A DNA stretch of 64,000 nt, taken from the NCBI GenBank assembly GCA_965199945.1, contig OZ241354.1, positions 1,116,001-1,180,000 on the forward strand, in the 5' to 3' direction. Each line of letters begins with the position of its first letter. Position 1 is the first letter of the stretch. This document shows positions 33,020 to 41,127 of this stretch, one piece after another. Below the pieces are notes generated by a model, which saw only the letters and a program-made list of their open reading frames with translations, did not search any database and was not told where the DNA came from. The translations under genes and the position numbers were made by a program. The stretch is from VXYL01 sp965199945 (GTDB lineage Bacteria > Pseudomonadota > Gammaproteobacteria > Pseudomonadales > Azotimanducaceae).

Positions 33020-33676
33020 ATGTTCACCGGCATCGTGCAGAAGGTCTGCGCCGTCGCGGACGTGCAGCCGGGCGACATGACGCGGCTGCGCATCGCGCTC
33101 GGCGAACTCGGCGCCGGCCTCGACAGCGGCGCGTCCGTTGCCGTGAATGGCGTCTGCCTCACGGCGGTGTCCATCAACGACGGCGTTGCCAGCTTCGACG
33201 TGATCGCGCAGACCCGCGACGCCACCAACTTGGGTCGTCTTCGACGCGGCAGCGCGGTCAATGTGGAGCGTTCGTTTCGCGTTGGCGACGAAGTAGGCGG
33301 CCACATCCTCTCCGGACACGTCGCCACGACCGCAACAGTGCGCGACGTAACGCCGGCCCCCGGTGGCACGGTGGTCACGGCCTCCGTGCCAAGCCCTTGG
33401 ATGCGCTATCTCATGGCGAAGGGATTCGTCGCCCTGAACGGCGCGAGCTTGACCATTCAAGAACTCGACCGCGGTACCGGCACCTTCTCCATCGGCCTGA
33501 TCCCGGAAACGCTGGCGCGCACCACCTTCGGGCACGTTGAGGTCGGCGACGAGCTCAACTTGGAAGTGGACTCGCAGACCCAGGCAGTGGTGGACACGGT
33601 AGCCGCTCTGCTTCCAGAATTGCTGAACGAGCAGGGCGACGCGGGAGGGCGCACCGGCGACAGGCAGAAGACGTGA
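33020..33676 (+). CDS. ribE: Riboflavin synthase alpha subunit
   Basis: A 218-residue riboflavin synthase. It starts with the invariant MFTGIV and contains two lumazine-binding repeats: SVAVNGVCLTAVSINDGVASFD in the first and GFVALNGASLTIQELD in the second. VGGHILSGHVATTATV lies between. The enzyme dismutates two 6,7-dimethyl-8-ribityllumazine molecules to riboflavin. The start ATG 33020 is set by that N-terminal motif. Other rib genes are not adjacent, and no FMN riboswitch was recognised in the 118 bases upstream. The product supplies flavin, relevant to the flavin oxidoreductases in the window only in a general sense. Confidence 0.95.
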   Translation: MFTGIVQKVCAVADVQPGDMTRLRIALGELGAGLDSGASVAVNGVCLTAVSINDGVASFDVIAQTRDATNLGRLRRGSAVNVERSFRVGDEVGGHILSGHVATTATVRDVTPAPGGTVVTASVPSPWMRYLMAKGFVALNGASLTIQELDRGTGTFSIGLIPETLARTTFGHVEVGDELNLEVDSQTQAVVDTVAALLPELLNEQGDAGGRTGDRQKT

Positions 33677-33706
33677 GCTGCCAATCACGGTGGCCAGGAC
33701 GATCTC

Positions 33707-34822
33707 TCACGCAACTCCGAACGCACCCGCCCCGTTGTCCCAGAAGATCTTGCGGATGCTTGCTTCCAGCAGGGGCTGGCGCTCCAGGTCGGCCATGCCC
33801 GCCGGCCATGTGCCGTCCGGGTGCGGATAGTCCGTGTTGAACGTCACGTAGTCGTCGCCCACCAGGTCGCAGACCGCCGGCAGGGTCATCTCGTCGCCCC
33901 GGCAGGCGACCAGGAAGTTCGACTTGAAGTATTCCGTGGGGCGCTTCCTCAGTTGCGGGTGCTCGGCGTTGCCGGAGAACTCCCAGTGCTGCTCCATGCG
34001 CTGCAGCCAGTACGGCAGCCAGCCGGCATCGGCTTCCACATGGACGATGCGCAGCTTCGGATGGCGTTCGACGACGCCGAACCAGATCAAGCTCATCATC
34101 GCCACCATGGCCTCGAAGGGATGGGCGATGATGTGGCCGGAGGTGTGCGTCTCCATGCGCTCGCCGAAGGACGGCAGATAGGGCGAGCCCGAGTCGTGGA
34201 CGCACACCGGCAGGCCGAGCTCCTCGATGGCCGACCACAGCAGATCGTTCGCTTTGTGGTGCAAGTTGCGCCCGGCGATGGGATTGGGGCGCACGTAGAA
34301 GCACGCGGCGCCCAGCCCGGCGACGCGGCGCGCTTCCTCCACGGCGAGGTCCGGTGCCTGCACCGGCAGCATCGCGGCCATGCGCAGCCGCTGCGGGGCA
34401 TGGCCACAGTATTCCAAGCTCCAGTCGTTGTAGGCGCGGCACACGGCCGCCAGCAGCGCCGTGTCCTTGAACTCGCGCCCAAGCATCTGGCCGCCGACCG
34501 TGGGATAGAGCACCTGCGCGTCCACGCCGTGTTCGTCCATGTCGCGGATGCGCGCGCTCGGCTTGAAGCCTTCGGCGCGGCTCTTTTCGTGCTTCTCCAT
34601 GCCGCGCGCGGCGGCTTCGAGAAACTCCTTCGAGTGCATGGGGTAGTTGCCGTCCTGCTTGGTGATCGGCTCGCCTTCCACGCACATGCCGGCGCGCCCG
34701 TTGCCCATGTCGCCGATGCGCGGGGCGCGATCGGCGAAGACGGGATCGATGTAGTCCGCCCAGATGTTCGGCGGCTCCATCTGGTGCGAATCGGTGTCGA
34801 TGATGCGATAGCCGTTGCGCAT
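33707..34822 (-). CDS. Amidohydrolase family (TIM-barrel) protein
   Basis: A 371-residue amidohydrolase_2-type metal hydrolase or decarboxylase. The N-terminal metal motif reads IDTDSHQMEPP (D-x-D-S-H). Downstream ligand regions are LPVCVHDSGSPY, GHIIAHPFEAM, RIVHVEADAGWLPY and TFNTDYPHPDGTWP (late aspartate). The family includes 2-amino-3-carboxymuconate semialdehyde decarboxylase and similar enzymes of ring-cleavage pathways. It is divergent from a luciferase-like, hydratase, dehydrogenase operon at 34926, with a 103-bp shared promoter region. A joint role in breaking down an aromatic or unsaturated acid is likely but the substrate is unknown. Confidence 0.9.
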   Translation of the reverse strand: MRNGYRIIDTDSHQMEPPNIWADYIDPVFADRAPRIGDMGNGRAGMCVEGEPITKQDGNYPMHSKEFLEAAARGMEKHEKSRAEGFKPSARIRDMDEHGVDAQVLYPTVGGQMLGREFKDTALLAAVCRAYNDWSLEYCGHAPQRLRMAAMLPVQAPDLAVEEARRVAGLGAACFYVRPNPIAGRNLHHKANDLLWSAIEELGLPVCVHDSGSPYLPSFGERMETHTSGHIIAHPFEAMVAMMSLIWFGVVERHPKLRIVHVEADAGWLPYWLQRMEQHWEFSGNAEHPQLRKRPTEYFKSNFLVACRGDEMTLPAVCDLVGDDYVTFNTDYPHPDGTWPAGMADLERQPLLEASIRKIFWDNGAGAFGVA

Positions 34823-34925
34823 GGCGTCCTCCCGCCCAAAGCCTGCGGCAAAACTAACCCGCCTTGCACAAGCGGTTCAACAAATGCACGATGCGCGGCG
34901 TTTGGCGGAGAGCTTGGGGGAAGGC

Positions 34926-35795
34926 ATGAAATTCGGGCTGCGCTACTGCAACACCGGGCGCTTCGTGGACGGATCGCTTGCCGTGGAACTCGTCCAGTCC
35001 GCGGAGGAGGCGGGCTTCGAGTCGGCGTGGACGGTCGAGCACACGGTGGTTCCCGAGGCGCACGCATCCCAGTATCCGTACTCCGCCGATGGCCGCATGG
35101 CCGGCGGCGTCTTCGACTTCCCGCTGCCGGACCCGCTGATCTGGATGGCCTACGTCGCCGCCCGCACCAGCACCATCAAGCTCGGCACCGGCATCCTCAT
35201 CCTGCCGCAGCACAGCCCGGTGATCACGGCCAAGCAGGTGGCGACGCTGGATGCCATGTCCGGCGGGCGCGTGCTGCTCGGCATCGGCGTCGGTTGGCTG
35301 AAGGAGGAGTTCGACGCCATCGGCGCCTCCTTCGCGGACCGAGGCGCGCGCACCGATGAATACGTCGCCGTGCTGCGCGCGCTGTGGGGCGAAGAGAGGC
35401 CGTCGTTCCAAGGCCGCTTCGTTCGCTTCGACGGCGCCTATTGCCGCCCGCGGCCGGCCCAGGGCTCGGTGCCCATCCACGTCGGCGGCCATTCCAAGGC
35501 GGCGGCCCGACGGGCCGGGCGTTTGGGCGACGGGTTCTTTCCGGCGCGGGGCAATGCGCTCGAGCTGGTCGAACTGGCCCGGAACACAGCGCGGGAAGCG
35601 GGCCGCGACCCGGCGGACTTGGAGATCACGCTTAGCTGCCCGGCCGATCTGGGCGAACTCGGGATGCTCGCCGAACACGGCGTTCACCGTGTGCTGGTGC
35701 CCGTGAATCCGCACCCGGAGATGGCCGCGGCGGTGCGTGACCCCGAGCAGGCGCTGGCATGGCGCTCGCGCATTGCCGATTTCGCCGAGGCTTGA
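34926..35795 (+). CDS. LLM-class flavin-dependent oxidoreductase (TIGR03619-like)
   Basis: A 289-residue luciferase-like TIM barrel. It opens MKFGLRYCNTGRF and has the family marks AWTVEHTVVPE, IKLGTGILILPQHSPV, ATLDAMSGGRVLLGIGVGW and RPAQGSVPIHVGGHS. It is probably FMN- or F420-dependent; the shorter length and C-terminal pattern resemble the probable F420-dependent group. ATG 34926 was chosen because the homology begins there. The next gene starts 5 bp after the stop, so this is the first gene of a three-gene operon divergent from the amidohydrolase. Confidence 0.9.
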   Translation: MKFGLRYCNTGRFVDGSLAVELVQSAEEAGFESAWTVEHTVVPEAHASQYPYSADGRMAGGVFDFPLPDPLIWMAYVAARTSTIKLGTGILILPQHSPVITAKQVATLDAMSGGRVLLGIGVGWLKEEFDAIGASFADRGARTDEYVAVLRALWGEERPSFQGRFVRFDGAYCRPRPAQGSVPIHVGGHSKAAARRAGRLGDGFFPARGNALELVELARNTAREAGRDPADLEITLSCPADLGELGMLAEHGVHRVLVPVNPHPEMAAAVRDPEQALAWRSRIADFAEA

Positions 35796-35799
35796 TCGG

Positions 35800-36519
35800 A
35801 TGCCGGCGCTCGGATCGTCCAGCTCGGCCCAAGGCGTGCGCGGCGAATACGACGATGGCTTGCGGGCCCAGCTCGAACGGCTTGGCACGCGGGACGTAGG
35901 CGGTTGGAAGGTTGGCCTCACCTCCGGGCAGGCGCGCGACAGCATGGGCGCCGGCTTTCGGCCATTCGGCTACATCCTGCGCGAACGCATCCACTCGAGC
36001 GGCGCGACCCTGCGGCTCGACGACTTCGGGGATGCCCCGCGCGTGGGGGTGGAAAACGAATTGTGCTTTCGGCTGCGGTCGGCGCTCGGCGGCGCTGCGT
36101 CGCCCGCCGACGCGATGGCGGCCATCGACTGCGCGATGCCGGCCTTCGAGATCAACGAGCGGCGCTTGGGCGCTGGCGCGAACGCAACCGAACGCCTGGC
36201 CGACAATCTCAACCAATGGGGCATCGTGGTCGGCGAGGGCAAGTGCCTCGACTGGCAACGCTTCGACTTCGCGGCGCTCGAAGTGGTGCTGACGAAGAAC
36301 GGCGCCGCGGTGGAGACGGTCGCCGCCGCTGGGCACATCGACGACCACTTCGCGTCCATCGCCGCGCTGGCCCGCCAGCTGCACCGCTTCGGGCGGGCAT
36401 TGAACGCTGGCACGGTTGTCATCACCGGCTCGTACACGCGCCAGAGCGTTGCCGGGGCAAGCCGCTGGGAGGGCGACTTCGGCCCAGCGCTCGGCAAAGT
36501 CGCGGTGGATTTCGCATGA
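35800..36519 (+). CDS. 2-keto-4-pentenoate hydratase / FAH-fold family protein
   Basis: A 239-residue protein of the fumarylacetoacetate-hydrolase fold, hydratase/decarboxylase branch (MhpD-like). Recognisable segments are GGWKVGLTS, GVENELCFRL (metal ligands E and E), AFEINERRLG, LADNLNQWGIVVGE and VITGSYTR with a C-terminal GDFGPALGKVAVDF. MhpD-type enzymes add water to 2-hydroxypenta-2,4-dienoate after meta ring cleavage. ATG 35800 sits 4 bp after the oxidoreductase stop. Its own stop overlaps the dehydrogenase start by four bases (ATGA), showing translational coupling. Confidence 0.88.
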   Translation: MPALGSSSSAQGVRGEYDDGLRAQLERLGTRDVGGWKVGLTSGQARDSMGAGFRPFGYILRERIHSSGATLRLDDFGDAPRVGVENELCFRLRSALGGAASPADAMAAIDCAMPAFEINERRLGAGANATERLADNLNQWGIVVGEGKCLDWQRFDFAALEVVLTKNGAAVETVAAAGHIDDHFASIAALARQLHRFGRALNAGTVVITGSYTRQSVAGASRWEGDFGPALGKVAVDFA

Positions 36520-37478
36520 AGATTCTCATCATCCCCGGCCTCACGCTGCCGAGCGTTGGCGAGGAGGACCTCGGGCGCATCCGCGAAGCTGGCGTCAACG
36601 CCCATGTGGTGGTGGCCACGCCCGAGCAGGCCGTCGCGGAAGTGGTGGACGCGGACGTCGTGCTCGGCTTCGTGTCGCGGCGCATGTACCAGGCGGCGAC
36701 GAGGCTGCGCTGGGTCCATGCCATCGCCTCCGGGGTGGACGCTTTTCTGTACGACGAGTTCAAGACGGGCGACGTGATTCTCACCAGCGAGAAGGGGCTC
36801 GTGGGCGAACATCTCGCGGACCACGCCTTCGGCCTGCTGCTGATGCTCACAAGGCAGTTGGCGACCGCCCTGCGCCTTGGCCCGGAGAGCTGGAACCATC
36901 GCCCCGCCATGCGCGCGAAGGAAATCGAACTGAGCGGCGCCACCATGGGCATCTTCGGCTTTGGCGGCACTGGCCGCGCCGTGGCGCGTCGCGCCGCGGC
37001 CTTCGGCATGAAGGTGCTCGCCTTGGACCGCGACCCGGTGCCGGCCTCGGCGGAGGTGGCCGCGGTGCTCGGCCCGGGCGGCTTCGACAGTCTGCTCGGC
37101 GCTGCCGATGTGCTTGCCATTTGCTGCCCGCTGACGCCGGAAACCCGGGGCAGATTCGATGCCAGCGCCTTCGCGAAGATGAAGAAGAGCGCGATCCTGG
37201 TCAACGTCACGCGCGGCGAAGTCATGGTGGAGGAGGATTTGGTGGCCGCCCTCGAAGCCGGCGAGATCAGCGGCGCGGCGCTCGACGTGGCGCCCAGGGA
37301 ACCGCTGCCGCCGGACAGTCGCTTGTGGGCGCTCCCGCAAGTGGCGATGACCCCGCACACCGCCGGCGCCAGCCAGTTCCGCGCCAAGCGCAACATCGAC
37401 CGTTTCGTCGCCAACCTCGGCCGCCTGCGCCGTGGCGAACCGCTAGAGGGCGTGATCGACAAGCGGCTCGGCTATTGA
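36516..37478 (+). CDS. D-2-hydroxyacid dehydrogenase
   Basis: A 320-residue NAD(P)-dependent D-isomer-specific 2-hydroxyacid dehydrogenase. The nucleotide-binding motif is GIFGFGGTGRAVARRAA. The catalytic arginine lies in LVNVTRGEVMVEE, the glutamate in the LDVAPREPLPPDSRLW region, and the histidine in TPHTAGASQ. The enzyme reduces a 2-ketoacid or oxidises the D-hydroxyacid. It is translationally coupled to the hydratase, whose 2-ketoacid-type products would suit it (inference). It closes the operon; the 15-bp repeat array begins about 100 bp downstream. Confidence 0.93.
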   Translation: MKILIIPGLTLPSVGEEDLGRIREAGVNAHVVVATPEQAVAEVVDADVVLGFVSRRMYQAATRLRWVHAIASGVDAFLYDEFKTGDVILTSEKGLVGEHLADHAFGLLLMLTRQLATALRLGPESWNHRPAMRAKEIELSGATMGIFGFGGTGRAVARRAAAFGMKVLALDRDPVPASAEVAAVLGPGGFDSLLGAADVLAICCPLTPETRGRFDASAFAKMKKSAILVNVTRGEVMVEEDLVAALEAGEISGAALDVAPREPLPPDSRLWALPQVAMTPHTAGASQFRAKRNIDRFVANLGRLRRGEPLEGVIDKRLGY

Positions 37479-37580
37479 GCAGCGCCTCGCGCTCAGCTTG
37501 CCTTGGCCCCTCCAAGTTTGACCGGACTTGCCGTCGGCATAGCTGATGGCGGGAACCCCACGCGCCGGCGACGCACACAC

Positions 37581-37709
37581 CGGGAACGCAAACACCGGGA
37601 ACGCAACTAGCGGGAACGCATACAGCGGGAACGCATACAGCGGGAACGCATACAGCGGGAACGCATACAGCGGGAACGCATACAGCGGGAACGCAATATT
37701 GCGTTCCCG
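37581..37709. repeat. Array of eight 15-bp direct repeats ending in a palindrome
   Basis: The decamer CGGGAACGCA occurs eight times at exact 15-bp spacing (starts 37581, 37596, 37611, 37626, 37641, 37656, 37671, 37686). The five-base spacers are AACAC, ACTAG and then TACAG repeated. After the eighth copy the decamer appears inverted (37700-37709). A decayed copy may start at 37550. The array lies between the 2-hydroxyacid dehydrogenase stop and the ATPase start at 37750. Because 15 is a multiple of three all frames stay open, giving a spurious 64-codon frame that I do not regard as a gene. Confidence 0.95.
37686..37709. promoter_or_regulatory. 24-bp perfect palindrome capping the repeat array
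   Basis: CGGGAACGCA, then ATAT, then TGCGTTCCCG form a perfect 24-bp palindrome 40 bp before the ATPase start codon. The eight direct copies upstream are half-sites of this palindrome. The geometry is that of a protein-binding operator or iteron cluster, with the full site nearest the gene. A hairpin function is possible, but no T-tract follows and the repeats argue for protein binding. Confidence 0.6.
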
Positions 37710-37749
37710 TAGTTTGCGTAACGGACTGCAACAGGCGTAGGATCAGGGA

Positions 37750-38889
37750 ATGGACGAACCCGACCTCTTCCCCCTCGGCGTTGCGACTGGCATCGCGCAC
37801 TGCAACCGCAAGGCGGAACGCGCGGAACTGATGCGCAACGTGATCGACGGGCGCCACACTTGGCTGTGGGGTCGGCGGCGCATGGGCAAGACCAGCCTGT
37901 TGGAGCAGATGATCGAAGACCTTGGCCGCGCTCGCCGCAAGGTCCCTGTCGCCACAGTCGACCTGTTTGTCGCACACGACGCGCGGAATGTGGAGTCGGA
38001 CCTCCTGAAGGCGGTGGCTCGCTTGGGCGTTGAACTTGCGCCGCGCGGACGTTCGGCGGCGCAGCGTCTTGGCGAAGCGTTCGGCTCGTTCATGCCGGAG
38101 TTCTCCGTGGGAGCGCCTGGACTGTCGATGAAGCTCAAGCCGTTGGGCCAGAGCGGACGAGGCGTTGCCGAAGCGCTGGCGGGATTGGATCGGGCAGCCG
38201 GTCTGTATGATCGCCGCGCCGTGCTCGTTCTGGACGAGTTTCAGCAAATCGGTTCCATGCAGGAGGGGCGCAGTCTCGAAGGCGCGATCCGCCACGCCGT
38301 CGAGCGGTTCCGCCACGTCACCTGCTTGTTCTCCGGCAGCCAGCGGCATCTGTTGGCATCGATGTTCGACGAAGAAGACCGCCCGCTCTTTCGCCTGTGC
38401 CGCAAGATGACGCTGGGGCGCATCGAAAGCGCGGACTACCGCGATTTCATGCGCGAAGCGAGCGAGCGACGGTGGAACGCCGTGCTCGCCGACCCGGTGA
38501 TCGAGCGCATTCTCGCCGCCACGACCCGCCATCCATACTATGTGAACGTCCTCTGTTCGCGCCTGTGGAGCGCCGCGGCCGCGCCGAGTGTCGAAACCGT
38601 GGACGCCGTCTGGGAGCGGATCGCCATGGAGGAGAAGCCCGTCGCCACGTCTTGCGTGGCCCGCCTTGCGGCCAGTCAGCGCGCACTGCTGCGAGCCATC
38701 GCGAACGCCGAGGGAGGCGTAGAGCAACCCACTGCGCAAGAGTTCCTGTCGCCCATCCGCATTGCGGCCTCCACCGCCAATCGCGCCAAGGAAGTGCTGG
38801 AGCAGGAAGATCTGATCCGCCGCGAGGAAAACGGGCGCTGGCGGCTGGTGGATCCGGTGATGGACTTCTGCCTGCGGCGCTTGCAGTAG
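37750..38889 (+). CDS. Orphan AAA/STAND ATPase downstream of the 15-bp repeat array
   Basis: A 379-residue P-loop ATPase of the archaeal-ATPase-like (COG1672) type. Walker A is GRRRMGKTS (41-49), Walker B is AVLVLDEFQQIGS (D162/E163), and sensor I lies in TCLFSGSQRHLL. A helical lid region (IERILAATTRHPYYVNVLCSRLW) precedes a C-terminal winged helix (IRIASTANRAKEVLEQEDL with the mature text RWRLVDPVMDFCLRRL). No effector domain is fused. It differs from the ATPases at 838 and 5844, and from the DUF4143 type. The upstream iteron-like array and palindrome suggest it is controlled by, or itself binds, that DNA. It is convergent with the response regulator. Confidence 0.85.
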   Translation: MDEPDLFPLGVATGIAHCNRKAERAELMRNVIDGRHTWLWGRRRMGKTSLLEQMIEDLGRARRKVPVATVDLFVAHDARNVESDLLKAVARLGVELAPRGRSAAQRLGEAFGSFMPEFSVGAPGLSMKLKPLGQSGRGVAEALAGLDRAAGLYDRRAVLVLDEFQQIGSMQEGRSLEGAIRHAVERFRHVTCLFSGSQRHLLASMFDEEDRPLFRLCRKMTLGRIESADYRDFMREASERRWNAVLADPVIERILAATTRHPYYVNVLCSRLWSAAAAPSVETVDAVWERIAMEEKPVATSCVARLAASQRALLRAIANAEGGVEQPTAQEFLSPIRIAASTANRAKEVLEQEDLIRREENGRWRLVDPVMDFCLRRLQ

Positions 38890-38933
38890 CGGTTCTTTGC
38901 CGCTGCGGATTCGTGCCGCGGTACCGAGCGCGG

Positions 38934-39620
38934 TTAAAACGCCAAGCGAAACCCCACGCCGTGAACGGTTCGGATGGGGTCTCCGCCTGCTTCCTTGAGT
39001 TTCGCCCGCAGGCGGCGCATGTGGCTGTCGATGGTGCGGTCGCTGACGATGCGGTGGTCGGTGTAGGCGCCGTCGATCAAGGCGTCGCGGCGCAGCACCT
39101 TGCCGTTGCGCCGCGCCAGCGTGGCCAGCAGGCCGAATTCGGTGCGCGTGAGTTCCAAGGCGTTGCCGAACAACGTGGCCGACTGCGCGTCGGTGTCGAC
39201 CGCCAACGGCCCAACGACGATTCTGTTCGTTTCCGGCTCGGTCAGCGCGTCGAGGCGGCGGAAGTGCGCCTTCACCCGCGCCACCAGCTCGCGGGGATAG
39301 AAGGGCTTGGTCATGTAGTCGTCGCCGCCCACTTCCAAGCCGATCACGCGGTCCACCTCCGCATCCTTGGAGGAAAGCAGCAGGATCGGCACCCGGTCGC
39401 CCCCCACGGCGCCGCTGCGCAATGCGCGGCAGACGTCCAAGCCGTCCATCTCCGGCATGAGGATGTCCAGGATGAGCAGGTCGGGCTTGCGCCGTTCGAT
39501 GTGGTTGAGCGCTTCGATGCCGTCCCGGGCCTCTTCCACCTCGAAGCCGGCCCGCCGCAGGGCGAAGCAGATCACCTCGCGGATGTGCGAGTCGTCGTCT
39601 ACCACGAGGACGTTGCGCAT
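38934..39620 (-). CDS. Orphan OmpR/PhoB-type response regulator
   Basis: A 228-residue two-domain regulator. The receiver has MRNVLVVDDDSHIREV, the phospho-acceptor in LLILDILMPEMDG, and DDYMTKPFYPRELVARVKAHF. The C-terminal winged helix ends RTIDSHMRRLRAKLKEAG and TVHGVGFRLAF. No histidine kinase is adjacent: the convergent neighbour is the ATPase and the divergent one the PhyH gene at 39817. A 16-bp palindrome sits in the shared upstream region (39694-39709). Its kinase and regulon are unknown; control of the divergent PhyH gene is a simple hypothesis. Confidence 0.92.
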   Translation of the reverse strand: MRNVLVVDDDSHIREVICFALRRAGFEVEEARDGIEALNHIERRKPDLLILDILMPEMDGLDVCRALRSGAVGGDRVPILLLSSKDAEVDRVIGLEVGGDDYMTKPFYPRELVARVKAHFRRLDALTEPETNRIVVGPLAVDTDAQSATLFGNALELTRTEFGLLATLARRNGKVLRRDALIDGAYTDHRIVSDRTIDSHMRRLRAKLKEAGGDPIRTVHGVGFRLAF

Positions 39621-39693
39621 CGCCCCATTCTAAGCCGCTGCAAGGCGATTCGCTTGGTACCTCGGGCGCTTTGCTTGATTTCTGCGCTCGGCC

Positions 39694-39709
39694 CCTAGGG
39701 GCCCCTAGG
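39694..39709. promoter_or_regulatory. 16-bp perfect palindrome between response regulator and PhyH gene
   Basis: CCTAGGGGCCCCTAGG is a perfect palindrome 74 bp upstream of the response-regulator start and 107 bp upstream of the divergent PhyH start. It contains two CCTAGG sites, rare tetranucleotide CTAG being otherwise scarce in most proteobacterial DNA. It could be an operator shared by both promoters. Confidence 0.45.
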
Positions 39710-39816
39710 CAATGCAGCGGCGCGGAGCGCTTGCGCCGTGGCCGGCGATTGGGCGTAATCCGCCAACGCCGCTGTGGGGCGCTGGGCCGCTGGGCCACTG
39801 GAAAGGAGACCGAACC

Positions 39817-40656
39817 ATGCAAGGCGTATCGCCTGCCGCCTTGAAGCAGTTCGAGCACGACGGCTTTGCCGTGCTCGAGCGCGTCATCGACGACGCCACG
39901 CTGGCCATGCTGCGCGAGGAGTGCGCGGTGTTCGTCGCCCGCACGGATCGCTGGCTGGAGAAGCAGGGCAGGGAAATGTTCGGCATCACTCACCGCGGCA
40001 AGCGCTACTTCATCGCCAATCGCTACCGCGACAGCGAACGGATGCGCGGCTTCGTCTTCGGCGAGCTGATGCGGCGCATCGCCACGGCAGTACTCGGCCC
40101 TACGGTCTACCTCTTCAACGAACAGTGGGTGGTGAAGGGCGCGGAACAGGGCATGAAGTTCGCGTGGCACCAGGATTCGGGCTACGTTCGCTTCCGCGAC
40201 CCCGGCAATGCCCACAGGCCCTATCTCACCTGCTGGTGCGCGCTGGACGACATGACCCGCGCCAATGGCGCCATTTCCGTGATGCCACACGGCCGCGTGG
40301 GTTCCCGTGGCGTGGTCTTCGAGCACCGCCACGAGCCAGGCAGCAACGATCTCGTCGGCTACGAAGGCGACGACGCCGGCGTTCTCTGCGAGATGCCGGC
40401 TGGCAGCGTTGCGGTGTTCTCCAGCACCAGCCTGCACCGCAGCGGCGCCAACACGACGCCGAACATGCGCCGCGCCTATCTGACCCAATACAGCGCCGAG
40501 CCCATCTACTCCGCCAGCGGCGAGCTGTGGGGGCAGGCAGTGCCCTTCGTCGCGGATGGCGAACTGATCTACGACGCCGCTCGGGACACCACGGCGCACT
40601 TGAGTCGCAGGCTGCGGAGCGCGCAAGAGGAGCGGGCGAGAACCGAGGCGGAATAG
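39817..40656 (+). CDS. Phytanoyl-CoA dioxygenase family protein
   Basis: A 279-residue PhyH-type dioxygenase of normal family length. The N-terminal segment ALKQFEHDGFAVLERVI is typical. Iron ligands are H118 and D120 in AWHQDSGY and H207 in SLHRSGANTT; the following arginine (NMRRAYLTQY) binds 2-oxoglutarate. ATG 39817 has an ideal ggaaaggag before it. It is divergent from the orphan response regulator and ends at a strong hairpin. Substrate unknown; this and the other two PhyH-like proteins share the fold but not high identity. Confidence 0.93.
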   Translation: MQGVSPAALKQFEHDGFAVLERVIDDATLAMLREECAVFVARTDRWLEKQGREMFGITHRGKRYFIANRYRDSERMRGFVFGELMRRIATAVLGPTVYLFNEQWVVKGAEQGMKFAWHQDSGYVRFRDPGNAHRPYLTCWCALDDMTRANGAISVMPHGRVGSRGVVFEHRHEPGSNDLVGYEGDDAGVLCEMPAGSVAVFSSTSLHRSGANTTPNMRRAYLTQYSAEPIYSASGELWGQAVPFVADGELIYDAARDTTAHLSRRLRSAQEERARTEAE

Positions 40657-40686
40657 CGGCACACACTGGAGCTTGTGGCCGCGAAT

Positions 40687-40717
40687 GAGGCTGCGCCGTT
40701 TGACGCGGCGCAGCCTC
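40687..40717. terminator. Strong bidirectional hairpin terminator
   Basis: GAGGCTGCGCCG (40687-40698) and CGGCGCAGCCTC (40706-40717) form a perfect 12-bp stem with a 7-base loop. It sits between the convergent PhyH gene (stop 40656) and the small exported protein gene (stop 40730), so it could end transcription both ways. No T-tract is obvious. Confidence 0.75.
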
Positions 40718-40729
40718 CGAGGCCAGACC

Positions 40730-40966
40730 CTACCAGGTCATCCACGACGGAAGTACCGCCGTGCAGGTGACGAGGAACTGGGGCTGCATTTGGCCGGTGT
40801 TGCCGCGAACATCAAGCGGCAACGGTGCGGCGGGGCGGATGAGCGTAACGCTGCAGTTCGACGGCAAGCCCGTTGGATAGGTCGTGTGGGGGTTCGCGGC
40901 CGCCGGCAAAGCGGTCGAGCCAACACCAACCAGCAGGGCGGCCGAGATCAGGTTTCGAAGTTTCAT
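40730..40966 (-). CDS. Small exported protein, unknown function
   Basis: A 78-residue protein with a clear signal peptide (MKLRNLISAALLVGVGST, cleavage after LPAAA) and a strong ribosome-binding site (aaaggagaaa) seven bases before ATG 40966. The mature ~53 residues are proline-rich and contain two cysteines (SNCSVTL and LVTCTAVLP), which could form one disulfide. I recognise no family. It ends at the bidirectional hairpin. Signal peptide, ribosome site and terminator together make it a credible gene despite its size. Confidence 0.65.
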   Translation of the reverse strand: MKLRNLISAALLVGVGSTALPAAANPHTTYPTGLPSNCSVTLIRPAAPLPLDVRGNTGQMQPQFLVTCTAVLPSWMTW

Positions 40967-41127
40967 GGGTTTCTCCTTTCTGTCAGAGAGTGAGTAGGGT
41001 CGAGAACGATACAAAGGGCAAGGAGGGCGCGAAAAGGGACGATTTCGGATTTTCATGTAAGCCATTGCCGCAAATTTTTGCGGGCCGCAATTTGCGGCCG
41101 CGATTTCGGAGCCATGCCACAAGGCAG

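Noticed and set aside
37546..37740. A 64-codon frame of SGNAY-type pentapeptides across the repeat array.
   Set aside because: It is the automatic translation of 15-bp repeats, open in several frames, without ribosome site or signal; the DNA palindrome explains the conservation better.
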